Shown here: one piece after another, positions 22,766 to 34,454 of the stretch
Position numbering within the stretch: the first letter of the stretch is position 1
How the letters are laid out: each line of letters starts with the position of its first letter
Source: Manihot esculenta
Lineage: Eukaryota > Streptophyta > Magnoliopsida > Malpighiales > Euphorbiaceae
Direction of reading: 5' to 3'
Assembly (NCBI RefSeq): GCF_001659605.2
Contig: NC_035172.2
Coordinates: forward strand, 18,849,051-18,913,050
DNA length: 64,000 bases
Notes under the pieces: generated by a model
Databases searched by the model: none
Told to the model about the DNA's origin: nothing
What the model saw: only the letters and a program-made list of their open reading frames with translations
Program-made: the position numbers and the translations under genes

Positions 22766-22862
22766 ATGGGAGGAACTCGTCGATCTGCGAGATTGACTGG
22801 AGCTCCGCCGGAGACTGAGGGCATGGATGCCCATCTCCCTGTTCTGCAACGGGCAACATCAG
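22766..22862 (+). CDS. Gag of element X, first 32 codons (interrupted by Y)
   Basis: The ATG at 22766 opens the conserved chromovirus gag start [19 protein letters not shown], matching the starts of W, Y and Z gag. Y is inserted at 22863, splitting a codon. Skipping Y and one duplication copy, the frame continues at 33157. Confidence 0.85.
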
Positions 22863-25017
22863 TGTAACGACCCCAAAATGGACCGTCACCGGCGCTAGGA
22901 TTCAGGTCGGCTTAAGGCCGCCAGAACCCGTAGCAAGCCTGCTATACTCTCTGTGTACCTGTAAATTTCATACATGATCATACATTTTCTGTGAAAATAA
23001 AAACTCTTTTCTGAACCAAGGCTTAACCTGTGCATGCACTATCTCTGTACTCTGTACTCTGTACTCTGTACCCCTGACTAGAGCTTGCTCTAGATGGGTA
23101 AGTCATGCCTGTTAAGCCTGATTTTTCACATACAGTAAAACATATATACATATACAGATCATGTACAAAACATACATCACTAAGTCAAGCACATTTCTAA
23201 CTTTATACACAACTATTACATCTCGTTAATATTACATGTCCACTCTAAGCTATTACAAATCTCTTTACTCTTTCTGTACTCTGCTGGACTGTCCCTGTAC
23301 ACTGTACACTGAATCCTGCAAGACTGAAATTAAGGGAGTGGGATGAGCTCTATAGCCCAGTGAGTAGAATAATAAAATCAGTCATAATATATGATCTTAT
23401 GAAATGCGTCATAACACAGACAAGCCACATCAAGAGTAAACCTGTCACCACATAGCCTCAGTAACTTCCGTGCCAGGGCGTAGAATCGAGCACCTGGTCT
23501 TGCTGTCATATATGTATATGTGTATAACACCTCTGTACTTACCATTGCCAGGGCGTAGTCAAAGGCTCCTGGTCTTTACTATACCTGCCAGGGCGTAGTC
23601 AAAGGCTCCTGGTCTTAACTCAGAGACTATGGGATCATTCAGCATTTACTCACACCAACAATTAACAATGCAATGCAACATATTCGTGAATACGAATGCA
23701 GTCAACCTATTGCATAATCATGATGCATGAGATATGCTAAAACATTTCATTGTGTCATTAAAAGCACTAAGTTTAGTTCCACTCACCTCTGGCTCTGGAC
23801 TGACTCTGCAGGTTCAGTAAACTCTGGAGCAGTACTCACTGCTGCTCTCTCTGGTTCCTCTGGTCTGTATAAACACATAAAGACTTAAATGAGGGACCAA
23901 ACTACCTTAAATGAACTACCCAAGAATCCCCTTAATCTTACTCTAAAGCTCATGCAAAACATACAAAAGAAAAGCTGGACAGAACACTTTCGGCGGCAGG
24001 TTCGGCGGCCGAATGTCCTCTCCAGAGACGAAACTCAAGCACCTTCGGCGGCACCTTCGGCGGCCGAATCCCCCAAATAGAGCCGAACATGCAAAAACAC
24101 TCGGGGGCAAGCTGTGGCAACCAAGCCACCATGCAGGAGGTTCGGCGGCCGAATGATCCTTCGGCTGCCGAACCTGAGTTCATCCAGAACTCAGCTTCAA
24201 CGGCAAACCATCTCCTCCTTCCCTTCAACTTCTCCAAACATGCATACTTCAACTATTCAACACATATACTCAAGTATATGATCACAGGGGTCCAAAACTA
24301 TCTAATAACCCCATACAACAAAACAAACATAACACATAATCATGTATACATGCATAAATCATCAAAACTCCCATTTATAACCTAAGCATGCATCTCCTTC
24401 CACAAATCCCATAAAACCTTCAGAAAAACATATAAACAAGTCTAAAACCATCACATACCTCCTGTAACAAGAAGGTGAACGTTCTGAATCCAAAGAAAAC
24501 AGATCAACTCTTCTTCAATCTCATTCACTCTCAAAAGCTTAACTTTTGCTTCAAAACTTCCAAAACCTTGTACACTATCACACACTCTGCCTGTGCTGCT
24601 CAAACTCAGCAAATAACTCATGAGAGACGTGGCCAAGCTTCTGGCAACAATTTGGACAATACACCTGTCCCAAATGCTGACTAAGGATTGCTCAAAAGCT
24701 GGCTGGCCAACTCAGCTTCGGCTGCCGAATCGCATGCAAAACCATGCAACATTCGGGGGCCGAACTTAAACTTCGGAGGCTGAACTTTGGGCACTTTCGG
24801 CGGCCGAACTTAACCTTCGGCGGCCGAACTTGGCTCAACTGCCTTAGGTCATTTCAACTCAAAACTCACTTCCATTAACCTTAAAACATCAACACACATC
24901 ACACCACTTAGTAAAACATAAATCCTACTTTTTTTTTTTTATTTTGATAGAATTCCGACACCCCGGATTCCACCAAACAACAGGAATTCCGGTGCCGGAC
25001 TCTAGCCGGGTATTACA
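22863..25017 (-). repeat. 3' LTR of element Y
   Basis: On the plus strand it starts TGTAACGACCCC and ends CCGGGTATTACA. CCAGG-type units lie at 23471-23616 and palindromes at 24000-24190 and 24715-24830, including an exact 20-bp pair at 24796/24816. No clear TATA box was found, unlike W, X and Z. On its right it joins X gag sequence rather than a polypurine tract. Confidence 0.93.
24715..24830 (-). repeat. Promoter-side palindrome cluster in Y 3' LTR
   Basis: TTCGGCTGCCGAA near 24718, then exact TTCGGCGGCCGAA at 24796 and 24816 (20 bp apart), with degenerate copies between. The same cluster recurs at about 32850-32965 in the 5' LTR. Confidence 0.88.
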
Positions 25018-25825
25018 ATTAGATAGTTTAAGCAGAGAAGGTACATCAAGGGACCCTAGAAGGTCTGCTGATGAGAGTAGAAGGGGAGTTGTTCAGAGTG
25101 GTATGTCAGGGTTAATGAGAGTCGTAGAGGAGGATGAGCAGAGTAGAGATGGTAGCTTTGGCATGAGCAGGTTAGGAGGAGATATGGGTGAGTCCCAAGG
25201 AGGTACTCAGGCCTCGAGATTTGTTCCACCTCAGTGTCCACCCTATCCGTGGGGGGCAGAGTACGTAATGGGTGATACATCGGAGTTTCCTAGGTATAAC
25301 CCATATCCCACCTTTATGCCCTATCCTCCCTTTTACCCACCATATCCACCGTCATATCCACAGTATACCATGTTTCCACCCTTCTTTGGTTATCCAAGTT
25401 CAGCAAACCCTACCTCAGGGCATGTTGCACCTCCTCCACCACCAGTAGAACCAGTAGCCCCAGTTGTCCAAACACCTAAGCCTAGTTCACCTGGAGAAAG
25501 TAGGGTACAGATGACAGACTATTTGAGGTTGGATGTTCCCACATTTGAGACTGGTGATGACCCTGTTGAGTATCTTAGAATGGTTAAGCTGATAACTGAT
25601 GAGTTGGGAGCCAGTGAGAGTAGAGCCATTCAGATGGCAGGGGTCACATTGAAATGTGAAAAAGCAAGGGAATGGTTCAACCAGTATGTGGATTCGAGGG
25701 TAGAAAGCTTATCTTGGGAGCAGTTTGCTCATGAGTTTGTAGGAGGGGTTTTACCAGACAGGTCAAGGGAGAATTTCCATGAGTTTGTAGAAAGCTTATC
25801 TTGGGAGCAGTTTGCTCATGAGTTT
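25018..25825 (+). repeat. Duplicated copy of X gag flank inside element Y
   Basis: This segment matches 33152 to about 33910, the X gag sequence that follows the Y 5' LTR, with only a few substitutions. It therefore duplicates the junction of Y LTR and X gag. Its last ~40 bp repeat an upstream stretch (AGCTTATCTTGGGAGCAGTT near 25708 and again near 25794), a templated filler, then it joins Y internal sequence at 25826. Confidence 0.88.
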
Positions 25826-25874
25826 CGGATGTTCCTAAAACAAACAACGACATAACAAAAGGAGGAAACTAACC

Positions 25875-28649
25875 TCAAAATAGATGTGGATACTGCTGGA
25901 GCATAGACTCCCGCGTCTCCCAAGTGCACTCTTCTAAGTTATGGTGGTTCCACAAAACTTTCACCATCGGAATCTCCTTGTTCCTTAGCTGTCTGATCTG
26001 TGTGTCCAGAATCCGTACTGGCTGCTCTACATACGTGAGATCCCCTAGAATCTCCACTTCAGGCTCACTAATAACCTGATCCGGATTTGACACAAATTTC
26101 CGTAGCATAGAAACATGAAACACCGGGTGAATCCTCTCCATAGACGTAGGTAAATCTAGCTTATATGATACATTTCCGATCCTTTGTAAAATCTCAAAGG
26201 GTCCAATGTATCGTGGAGCTAATTTACCCTTCTTCCCAAAACGAACCACTCCTTTCATTGGAGACACTTTTAGCAATACCCAATCTCCCTCCTGAAACTC
26301 TAACAGTTTCCTGCGAATATCTGCGTAGCTTTTCTGTCTACTCTGTGCTATTCTGATTCTCTCTCGGATTACTGGCACTGTTTTACTGGTAATTTCTATC
26401 AACTCTGGCCCTGCAAGAACTTTCTCTCCTACTTCTTCCCAGCAAACAGGGGATCTGCATTTCCTCCCATATAATGCTTCATAAGGAGCCATCCCAATGC
26501 TAGCATGATGACTGTTATTGTAGGCAAACTCTACCAAAGGTAGATGCTGCCTCCAAGAACCGCCAAAGTCTAACACACACATTCTGAGCATGTCCTCTAT
26601 GGTCTGGATGGTCCTCTCTGACTGTCCATCAGTCTGTGGGTGGAAAGCAGTACTAAAATCTAATCTCGTGCCCATAGTACTCTGCAAACTTCGCCAGAAT
26701 CTGGAGGTAAACTGAGGTCCTCTGTCTGAAACTATAGACACTGGGACTCCATGTAATCTCACTATCTCATCCAGATACACCTGTGCTAATTTATCCACAG
26801 AATAGTTACTCTTAACTGGAATGAAATGAGCAGATTTCGTGAGTCTGTCCACAATCACCCATATAGAGTCTATCCTGTTGGATGCTGCCGGTAAGCCTAC
26901 TACGAAATCCATAGCTATGTTTTCCCATTTCCATTCTGGAATCGGCAGTGGGTTAAGCATTCCAGCCGGCTTCTGATGTTCTAACTTCACCCTCTGACAA
27001 GTCTCACAGGCGGTCACAAACTGCGCCACTTCCTTTTTCATGGCTGGCCACCAATACACTCTCTTTAGGTCTCGATACATCTTGGTGGCTCCTGGGTGAA
27101 CACTATACTTTGCATTATGAGCTTCCCTCATAATGTCTTCCTTCAGACTGCTATTATCTGGTACACAAAGTCGACTTCCAAAACGAAGGATCCCTTTGCT
27201 GTCAAATCTGAACTCTGCACTATTGCCTGACTGAACAGTCCTGGCAATTTTCATCAACTCAGGGTCCTCGTGCTGTCTCTGTGCTATCTGCTCCAGAAAC
27301 ACTGGTGTCACTCTCATCTGTGCTATCAACGCACCTGTACCAGACAACTCTAGCTGTAACCCTTCCTCGATGAGCTTGTAAAGCTCCATCACTACTGGTC
27401 TCCGCTCTGCTGCTATATGAGATAAACTGCCTAGTGACTTCCGACTTAAGGCGTCTGCCACAACATTCGCCTTACCCGGATGATACTGGATCTTACAATC
27501 ATAATCACTAAGCAATTCTACCCATCTTCTCTGCCTCATATTCAGTTCTCTCTGGCTCAAGATGTATTGTAAACTCTTGTGATCAGTGAAGATCTCGCAT
27601 TTAACCCCGTAGAGGTAATGCCTCCACATCCTGAGTGCAAAGATAACTGCTGCCATCTCAAGGTCATGGGTGGGGTAATTCAACTCGTGCTTCTTTAACT
27701 GTCTGGACGCATAAGCAATTACCCTATCCTGCTGCATCAGAACACAACCCAATCCCACTCGAGACGCATCACAGAACACCGTGAAATCCTCATCACTAAC
27801 AGGCAGAGCTAGCACTGGTGCTGTAGTCAATCTCCTCTTGAGCTCCTCAAAGCTCTCTTCACACTGGTCTGACCAGATAAACCTCTGGTTCTTCTGAGTC
27901 AGTTTGGTCATAGGAGCTGCTATCTTTGAGAAGTCCTGTACGAACCTCCTGTAGTAACCTGCCAGTCCCAGAAAGCTTTTAATCTCAGTCACTGTAGTGG
28001 GTCTGGGCCAGTTAGCTACAGCCTCTATCTTCTTGGGATCTACCTCAATACCATCTGCTGACACCACATGTCCCAAGAAAGAAATGCTCCTCAACCAAAA
28101 CTCACCTTTCGAGAACTTGGCATACAAACCATGCTCTCTCAGTGTCTGCAGAATTATCCGCAGATGATGGGCATGCTCTTCTGCATTTCTGGAATACACT
28201 AAGATGTCATCAATAAAAACAATCACAAAGTGATCCAGAAACTCGCTGAAAACTCTATTCATAAGATCCATGAATGCTGCAGGGGCATTAGTCAACCCGA
28301 ACGGCATCACTAAGAACTCATAGTGCCCATATCTGGTTCTAAATGCTGTCTTAGGCACATCTGCCTCTCTGACTCTCAACTGATGATATCCGGATCTCAG
28401 ATCTATTTTAGAGAAACAACCTGCTCCAGCTAGCTGGTCAAATAGATCATCAATCCGAGGTAAAGGATACCTATTCTTGGTAGTGACCTTGTTCAACTGT
28501 CTGTAGTCGATACAAAGTCTGAGGGAGCCATCCTTCTTCCTGACAAAGAGTACTGGAGCACCCCGAGGTGAGGTACTAGGGCGGATGAAACCCTTATCTA
28601 CCAAGTCCTGTAACTGCTCTTTTAACTCTTTTAACTCTGCTGGCGCCAT
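25875..28649 (-). CDS. Pol of element Y: RT, RNase H, integrase, chromodomain
   Basis: An open frame of 924 codons, counted from the conserved MAPAELKEL segment; the true frame enters from the gag-pro side. Residues ~1-200 are reverse transcriptase ([26 protein letters not shown], active site FIDD at 145-148). Residues ~285-400 are RNase H with D294, E332 and D356 present. Residues ~505-555 hold the zinc-binding integrase N-terminus (CETC at 548-551). The core has D581, D642 and E678, the DD35E spacing. Residues ~876-924 form a chromodomain ([16 protein letters not shown]), which marks a chromovirus, Tekay-like by overall motifs. The usual FSKCEFWL reads FSKGEFWL here. No stop is present. The protein would act in reverse transcription and integration in virus-like particles and the nucleus. 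Confidence 0.93.
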   Translation of the reverse strand: MAPAELKELKEQLQDLVDKGFIRPSTSPRGAPVLFVRKKDGSLRLCIDYRQLNKVTTKNRYPLPRIDDLFDQLAGAGCFSKIDLRSGYHQLRVREADVPKTAFRTRYGHYEFLVMPFGLTNAPAAFMDLMNRVFSEFLDHFVIVFIDDILVYSRNAEEHAHHLRIILQTLREHGLYAKFSKGEFWLRSISFLGHVVSADGIEVDPKKIEAVANWPRPTTVTEIKSFLGLAGYYRRFVQDFSKIAAPMTKLTQKNQRFIWSDQCEESFEELKRRLTTAPVLALPVSDEDFTVFCDASRVGLGCVLMQQDRVIAYASRQLKKHELNYPTHDLEMAAVIFALRMWRHYLYGVKCEIFTDHKSLQYILSQRELNMRQRRWVELLSDYDCKIQYHPGKANVVADALSRKSLGSLSHIAAERRPVVMELYKLIEEGLQLELSGTGALIAQMRVTPVFLEQIAQRQHEDPELMKIARTVQSGNSAEFRFDSKGILRFGSRLCVPDNSSLKEDIMREAHNAKYSVHPGATKMYRDLKRVYWWPAMKKEVAQFVTACETCQRVKLEHQKPAGMLNPLPIPEWKWENIAMDFVVGLPAASNRIDSIWVIVDRLTKSAHFIPVKSNYSVDKLAQVYLDEIVRLHGVPVSIVSDRGPQFTSRFWRSLQSTMGTRLDFSTAFHPQTDGQSERTIQTIEDMLRMCVLDFGGSWRQHLPLVEFAYNNSHHASIGMAPYEALYGRKCRSPVCWEEVGEKVLAGPELIEITSKTVPVIRERIRIAQSRQKSYADIRRKLLEFQEGDWVLLKVSPMKGVVRFGKKGKLAPRYIGPFEILQRIGNVSYKLDLPTSMERIHPVFHVSMLRKFVSNPDQVISEPEVEILGDLTYVEQPVRILDTQIRQLRNKEIPMVKVLWNHHNLEECTWETRESMLQQYPHLF

Positions 28650-30784
28650 CCTGTAGGGAGGAATAGAGATAGGTCAGGCAGCAATTCTATTTCAAACTCT
28701 ATCTCCCTACCAGGTGGTAGTCCTGGAAGTTCGTCTAGAAAAACATCGAGAAACTCTCGGACTACTGGTACTGCGGCTGGTTCCCTAACCTGACTGTCTA
28801 GCTCTCTCACATGAGCTAGAAACCCCTGACAACCCCTCCTAAGCAAACGACGAGCCTGAAGGGCTGAAATCATACCTCTGAGTGTACCTCTTCTGTCTCC
28901 TCTGAAGACACACTCTGACCCATCCTGGTCTCTGAGACTCACTATCTTCTCTCTACAGTCCAAAGTAGCACTATATGCAGATAGCCAATCCATCCCTAGA
29001 ATGACATCAAAATCTGTCAAGTCTACAACCACAAGGTCAGCTGGAAGGCATCTACCCTCTATGAATACTGGACTGAAACGACAGACTGACACTGCCACTG
29101 ATGGGTCACATCTATGTCCACTGACCCAAAGAGGATACTCTAACTCAGAACTGATCAAACCCAACCTCTCTATGGCTCTCGAAGCAACAAAGGAATGAGA
29201 AGCACCGGGGTCCATCAAAGCATACACATCAGAACACCCAATGATGAGATTACCTGACACCACTGTGTTCGATGTATTAGCCTCCTCCTGAGTCATAGTG
29301 AAAATCCGTGCTGGGGCTACAGGATTTCCACCTCGGGAACCTGCTGCTGAAGTAGAGGCTGCCCCTCTCCCTCTACCTCTACCACTACCCTGAGGTATAG
29401 CTGAAGCCACTGGCTGCCCTACTGGCTGTGCTACACTACCTGAACTCATCTGCTGGGAAGGTGCCACAAAAGTCACCTGAGGACACTCTCGAGCAATATG
29501 CCCTTCCTGTCCGCATCTAAAACAAGCTGTAGATCCCAACTGACAAGTTCCTCTGTGTGGTCTCCCACATCTCCTACATGCTGGAACAGCTGTGCCAGAG
29601 CTTGAGCCACTACCCATTCCCAGACCTGACTTAACTTTACTCCAGAACCCTTTCCTTGTTCCTCTCGCTCTATCCCATCTCTTACTGCCTGTAGAGCCTG
29701 AACTGGGGGCCTTAGAACCCGAAGCCTGTGCCTTTGACTGTTTCTGAATATTGGCACTAGCTTCCATCTTCCTGGCTGCATCTATAATAGAGTGAAAACT
29801 CTCCTTTTCTGCTGGAAGGATCAACGAAGAATACCTAGGATGAAGTCTCATGGTATATCTCCTCGCCTTCTTCTGATCAGTATCATAGGCCTGACCCATG
29901 TACTGAAGCAGATCCAGAAACTTATCTGTGAACTCATCAACAGTCATCTCATCTGTTTGTCTCAACTGTTCAAACTCAATTATCTTCATCTCCCTGGAAC
30001 TATCAGGAAAAGCCCACCCTGCAAACTCATTAGCAAACTCTCCCCTCGACATACTGTTCATCCTGGGCTCTATATAGTTCTTAAACCATTCCCGAGCCTT
30101 CTTACACTTCAGTGTAAATCCTGCCATCTCTATGGCTCTACTGTCATCTGCACCCAACTCATCAGTGATCATCTTCACAAATCTCAGGTACTCAAATGGA
30201 TCATCTCCTGTGGTAAACTTAGGAGCATCCAATTTAAGGTACTCAGTCATCTTTACCTTACTTCCGGATGAACTAGATGGAAACATTTGGGCAACAGGGG
30301 CTGCTGGTTCTGGTTGTGGTGGTGGAGGTGCTGGTTCATTTATTTCTGGGTGTGCTGCACTTGGATGTGTAGGGGAGGGTGGATACATAGGATATGGTGG
30401 ATATGATGGGTAATAGTGAGGATATGGCATATATGTAGGATATGGGTCAAAACGAGAGTATTCCGACATACCCTCCATCGGATACTCTGGATCCTGAAAA
30501 ACAGCTGGATAATCAAATCCTGAGGCCTGAACACCTCCCAAAGATTCTCCCATACCTTCATCCATAGACGGATCAGTCTCCATAGCCTCCCTCTCTGCCT
30601 CTGATCTACCTCCTCTAACTACTCCTCTTCTGCTCTCGTCCACAGACCTTCTAGGGTCTATTGACATGCCTTCCCTGCTAGATCTTTGTGACCTTGCTCT
30701 TGGCAATGCAGGAGGACGAGCAGCTAATTCCTCACTGTCTGATGGGACTCCAGTCAATCGAGCTGATCGACGAGTTCCTCGCAT
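28631..30784 (-). CDS. Gag-protease of element Y (frameshifted before RT)
   Basis: The start at 30784 ([13 protein letters not shown]) is chosen because W, X and Z gags begin with the same motif. In order from this start: an Arg/Ser/Glu-rich N-terminus, a Tyr/Pro-rich stretch (residues ~110-165), the retrotransposon gag core (~180-330, [11 protein letters not shown]), zinc knuckles [12 protein letters not shown] and [14 protein letters not shown] (~404-434), an RG-rich run, and an aspartic protease ([10 protein letters not shown], ~524). About 7 bp are missing near 28672-28676 compared with Z, which shifts the frame just before RT; the last ~15 residues of this frame are therefore not native. 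Apart from that the frame is clean. Confidence 0.9.
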   Translation of the reverse strand: MRGTRRSARLTGVPSDSEELAARPPALPRARSQRSSREGMSIDPRRSVDESRRGVVRGGRSEAEREAMETDPSMDEGMGESLGGVQASGFDYPAVFQDPEYPMEGMSEYSRFDPYPTYMPYPHYYPSYPPYPMYPPSPTHPSAAHPEINEPAPPPPQPEPAAPVAQMFPSSSSGSKVKMTEYLKLDAPKFTTGDDPFEYLRFVKMITDELGADDSRAIEMAGFTLKCKKAREWFKNYIEPRMNSMSRGEFANEFAGWAFPDSSREMKIIEFEQLRQTDEMTVDEFTDKFLDLLQYMGQAYDTDQKKARRYTMRLHPRYSSLILPAEKESFHSIIDAARKMEASANIQKQSKAQASGSKAPSSGSTGSKRWDRARGTRKGFWSKVKSGLGMGSGSSSGTAVPACRRCGRPHRGTCQLGSTACFRCGQEGHIARECPQVTFVAPSQQMSSGSVAQPVGQPVASAIPQGSGRGRGRGAASTSAAGSRGGNPVAPARIFTMTQEEANTSNTVVSGNLIIGCSDVYALMDPGASHSFVASRAIERLGLISSELEYPLWVSGHRCDPSVAVSVCRFSPVFIEGRCLPADLVVVDLTDFDVILGMDWLSAYSATLDCREKIVSLRDQDGSECVFRGDRRGTLRGMISALQARRLLRRGCQGFLAHVRELDSQVREPAAVPVVREFLDVFLDELPGLPPGREIEFEIELLPDLSLFLPTGWRQQS

Positions 30785-30980
30785 CTTAACTCTGTACAAC
30801 AACACATACTATAGCATATCAGCACATAAACATATAGCTCAAAGATAACACAAATGCATAAGCGTCAAATAGACAGGACTCCACATCCTATCCTAGTGGA
30901 CATGATTTCCTATTGTGCTTGACCAACTCTAGTCTCTATGAGCCCGACACTCTCTCTATAGGTCCGATCATTTGAACCTA

Positions 30981-30994
30981 GGGCTCTGATACCA
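30981..30994 (-). promoter_or_regulatory. Primer binding site of element Y
   Basis: On the minus strand TGGTATCAGAGCCC lies 3 bp from the 5' LTR end; tRNA-Met type. Confidence 0.9.
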
Positions 30995-30997
30995 ATC

Positions 30998-33151
30998 TGT
31001 AACGACCCCAAAATGGACCGTCACCGGCGCTAGGATTCAGGTCGGCTTAAGGCCGCCAGAACCCGTAGCAAGCCTGCTATACTCTCTGTGTACCTGTAAA
31101 TTTCATACATGATCATACATTTTCTGTGAAAATAAAAACTCTTTTCTGAACCAAGGCTTAACCTGTGCATGCACTATCTCTGTACTCTGTACTCTGTACT
31201 TTGTACCCCTGACTAGAGCTTGCTCTAGATGGGTAAGTCATACCTGTTAAGCCTGATTTTTCACATACAGTAAAACATATATACATATACAGATCATGTA
31301 CAAAACATACATCACTAAGTCAAGCACATTTCTAACTTTATACACAACTATTACATCTCGTTAATATTACATGTCCACTCTAAGCTATTACAAATCTCTT
31401 TACTCTTTCTGTACTCTGCTGGACTGTCCCTGTACACTGTACACTGAATCCTGCAAGACTGGGATTAAGGGAGTGGGATGAGCTCTATAGCCCAGTGAGT
31501 AGAATAATAAAATCAGTCATAATATATGATCTTATGAAATGCGTCATAACACAGACAAGCCACATCAAGAGTAAACCTGTCACCACATAGCCTCAGTAAC
31601 TTCCGTGCCAGGGCGTAGAATCGAGCACCTGGTCTTCCTGTCATATATGTATATGTGTATAACACCTCTGTACTTACCATTGCCAGGGCGTAGTCAAAGG
31701 CTCCTGGTCTTTACTATACCTGCCAGGGCGTAGTCAAAGGCTCCTGGTCTTAACTCAGAGACTATGGGATCATTCAGCATTTACTCACACCAACAATTAA
31801 CAATGCAATGCAACATATTTGTGAATACGAATGCAGTCAACCTATTGCATAATCATGATGCATGAGATATGCTAAAACATTTCATTGTGTCATTAAAAGA
31901 ACTAAGTTTAGTTCCACTCACCTCTGGCTCTGGACTGACTCTGCAGGTTCAGTAAACTCTGGAGCAGTACTCACTGCTGCTCTCTCTGGTTCCTCTGGTC
32001 TGTATAAACACATAAAGACTTAAATGAGGGACCAAACTACCTTAAATGAACTACCCAAGAATCCCCTTAATCTTACTCTAAAGCTCATGCAAAACATACA
32101 AAAGAAAAGCTGGACAGAACACTTTCGGCGGCAGGTTCGGCGGCCGAATGTCCTCTCCAGAGACGAAACTCAAGCACCTTCGGCGGCACCCTCGGCGGCC
32201 GAATCCCCCAAATAGAGCCGAACATGCAAAAACACTCGGGGACAAGCTGTGGCAACCAAGCCACCATGCAGGAGGTTCGGCGGCCGAATGATCCTTCGGC
32301 TGCCGAACCTGAGTTCATCCAGAACTCAGCTTCAACGGCAAACCATCTCCTCCTTCCCTTCAACTTCTCCAAACATGCATACTTCAACTATTCAACACAT
32401 ATACTCAAGTATATGATCACAGGGGTCCAAAACTATCTAATAACCCCATACAACAAAACAAACATAACACATAATCATGTATACATGCATAAATCATCAA
32501 AACTCCCATTTATAACCTAAGCATGCATCTCCTTCCACAAATCCCATAAAACCTTCAGAAAAACATATAAACAAGTCTAAAACCATCACATACCTCCTGT
32601 AACAAGAAGGTGAACGTTCTGAATCCAAAGAAAACAGATCAACTCTTCTTCAATCTCATTCACTCTCAAAAGCTTAACTTTTGCTTCAAAACTTCCAAAA
32701 CCTTGTACACTATCACACACTCTGCCTGTGCTGCTCAAACTCAGCAAATAACTCATGAGAGACGTGGCCAAGCTTCTGGCAACAATTTGGACAATACACC
32801 TGTCCCAAATGCTGACTAAGGATTGCTCAAAAGCTGGCTGGCCAACTCAGCTTCGGCTGCCGAATCGCATGCAAAACCATGCAACATTCGGGGGCCGAAC
32901 TTAAACTTCGGAGGCTGAACTTTGGGCACTTTCGGCGGCCGAACTTAACCTTCGGCGGCCGAACTTGGCTCAACTGCCTTAGGTCATTTCAACTCAAAAC
33001 TCACTTCCATTAACCTTAAAACATCAACACACATCACACCACTTAGTAAAACATAAATCCTACTTTTTTTTTTTATTTTGATAGAATTCCGACACCCCGG
33101 ATTCCACCAAACAACAGGAATTCCGGTGCCGGACTCTAGCCGGGTATTACA
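30998..33151 (-). repeat. 5' LTR of element Y
   Basis: Near-identical to 22863-25017. Differences seen include CTCTGTACTTTG against CTCTGTACTCTG, one change inside a palindrome (ACCCTCGGCGG against ACCTTCGGCGG) and a T-run length change near the end. It is followed by ATTAG and X gag. Confidence 0.93.
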
Positions 33152-33156
33152 ATTAG

Positions 33157-34454
33157 ATAGTTTAAGCAGAGAAGGTACATCAAGGGACCCTAGAAGGTCT
33201 GCTGATGAGAGTAGAAGGGGAGTTGTTCAGAGTGGTATGTCAGGGTTAATGAGAGTCGTAGAGGAGGATGAGCAGAGTAGAGATGGTAGCTTTGGCATGA
33301 GCAGGTTAGGAGGAGATATGGGTGAGTCCCAAGGAGGTACTCAGGCCTCGAGATTTGTTCCACCTCAGTGTCCACCCTATCCGTGGGGGGCAGAGTACGT
33401 AATGGGTGATACATCGGAGTTTCCTAGGTATAACCCATATCCCACCTTTATGCCCTATCCTCCCTTTTACCCACCATATCCACCGTCATATCCACAGTAT
33501 ACCATGTTTCCACCCTTCTTTGGTTATCCAAGTTCAGCAAACCCTACCTCAGGGCATGTTGCACCTCCTCCACCACCAGTAGAACCAGTAGCCCCAGTTG
33601 TCCAAACACCTAAGCCTAGTTCACCTGGAGAAAGTAGGGTACAGATGACAGACTATTTGAGGTTGGATGTTCCCACATTTGAGACTGGTGATGACCCTGT
33701 TGAGTATCTTAGAATGGTTAAGCTGATAACTGATGAGTTGGGAGCCAGTGAGAGTAGAGCCATTCAGATGGCAGGGGTCACATTGAAATGTGAAAAAGCA
33801 AGGGAATGGTTCAACCAGTATGTGGATTCAAGGGTAGAAAGCTTATCTTGGGAGCAGTTTGCTCATGAGTTTGTAGGAGGGGTTTTACCAGACAGGTCAA
33901 GGGAGAGTTTCCATGATAGAGTAGATATGGCACAGAAGAGGGAAGCTAGCGCCAAACTTGCAGGGACAAGTGATGTTAATCTCTCCCCTCTGCATGAGGC
34001 TGGTACAAACAGTAAGAAAGGAGGTAGAGGCCTCAGGAGATCAAAGAAGAATAAGTTCTGGAAGCAGATAAAGTCTGGTCTGGGAATAGGTGAGGGATCG
34101 AGCTCTGGTTTGAACAACTCCAAATGTCCGAGGTGCGGTAGGCCGCACAAGGGAGTCTGTCTAGTAGGGACAACAACATGTTTCAGGTGTGGACAGGAGG
34201 GGCACATAGCACGTGAGTGTTCCACCGCGACTTTGAGAACACAGTCCCAGCAGACAGCCTCAGACAGAGTGACTCAGCCAGGAGCTTTAGCCATGGCGTT
34301 GGGCAGAGGCAGAGGGAGCGAGATCACTCCTTCTTCCACAGGTTCCCCAGGTGAAGGTCCATCAGTACCAGCATGGATCTTCGCTTTGACGCAGCAAGAG
34401 GCTCACACATCGGACATGGCGGTGACAGGTACTTTTCACTTCCATACGTTTTGA
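33157..34454 (+). CDS. Gag of element X, remainder (internally shortened)
   Basis: The frame continues the 22766 start after element Y. It keeps the Tyr/Pro-rich region, the start of the gag core (MTDYLRLDVPTFETGDDPVE) and two zinc-knuckle motifs ([26 protein letters not shown]). Compared with W, Y and Z it lacks about 65 residues of the gag core: SRE joins directly to SFHD, skipping the EFEQLRQT...SSLI segment. Further residues are lost before AGTSDVN. The deletions keep the frame. The frame ends soon after the ALTQQEAHTSD lead into protease. Whether such a shortened gag assembles particles is doubtful; it may depend on a partner gag. Confidence 0.8.

Larger units (their letters stand above)
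22863..33151 (-). mobile_element. Element Y: nearly intact Tekay-like chromovirus with an internal host-flank duplication
   Basis: LTRs in minus orientation are 22863-25017 (3') and 30998-33151 (5'), with about ten differences seen by eye over 2.15 kb. Left flank is ATCAG (22858-22862); both right-side copies are ATTAG (25018-25022 and 33152-33156). Between the 3' LTR and the end of pol lies a plus-strand copy of X gag (25018-25825), so the polypurine tract is gone. The coding region is otherwise complete: gag, protease, RT, RNase H, integrase and chromodomain, with one frameshift. It is the best candidate in this window for the kind of element that helped W and X move. Confidence 0.92.

Noticed and set aside
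25018..25855. Interpreting this gag piece as an independent retrotransposon insertion
   Set aside because: It lacks its own LTRs, matches the X gag at 33152 onward almost exactly, and shares the same ATTAG junction, so it is a duplication of the Y LTR/X flank.
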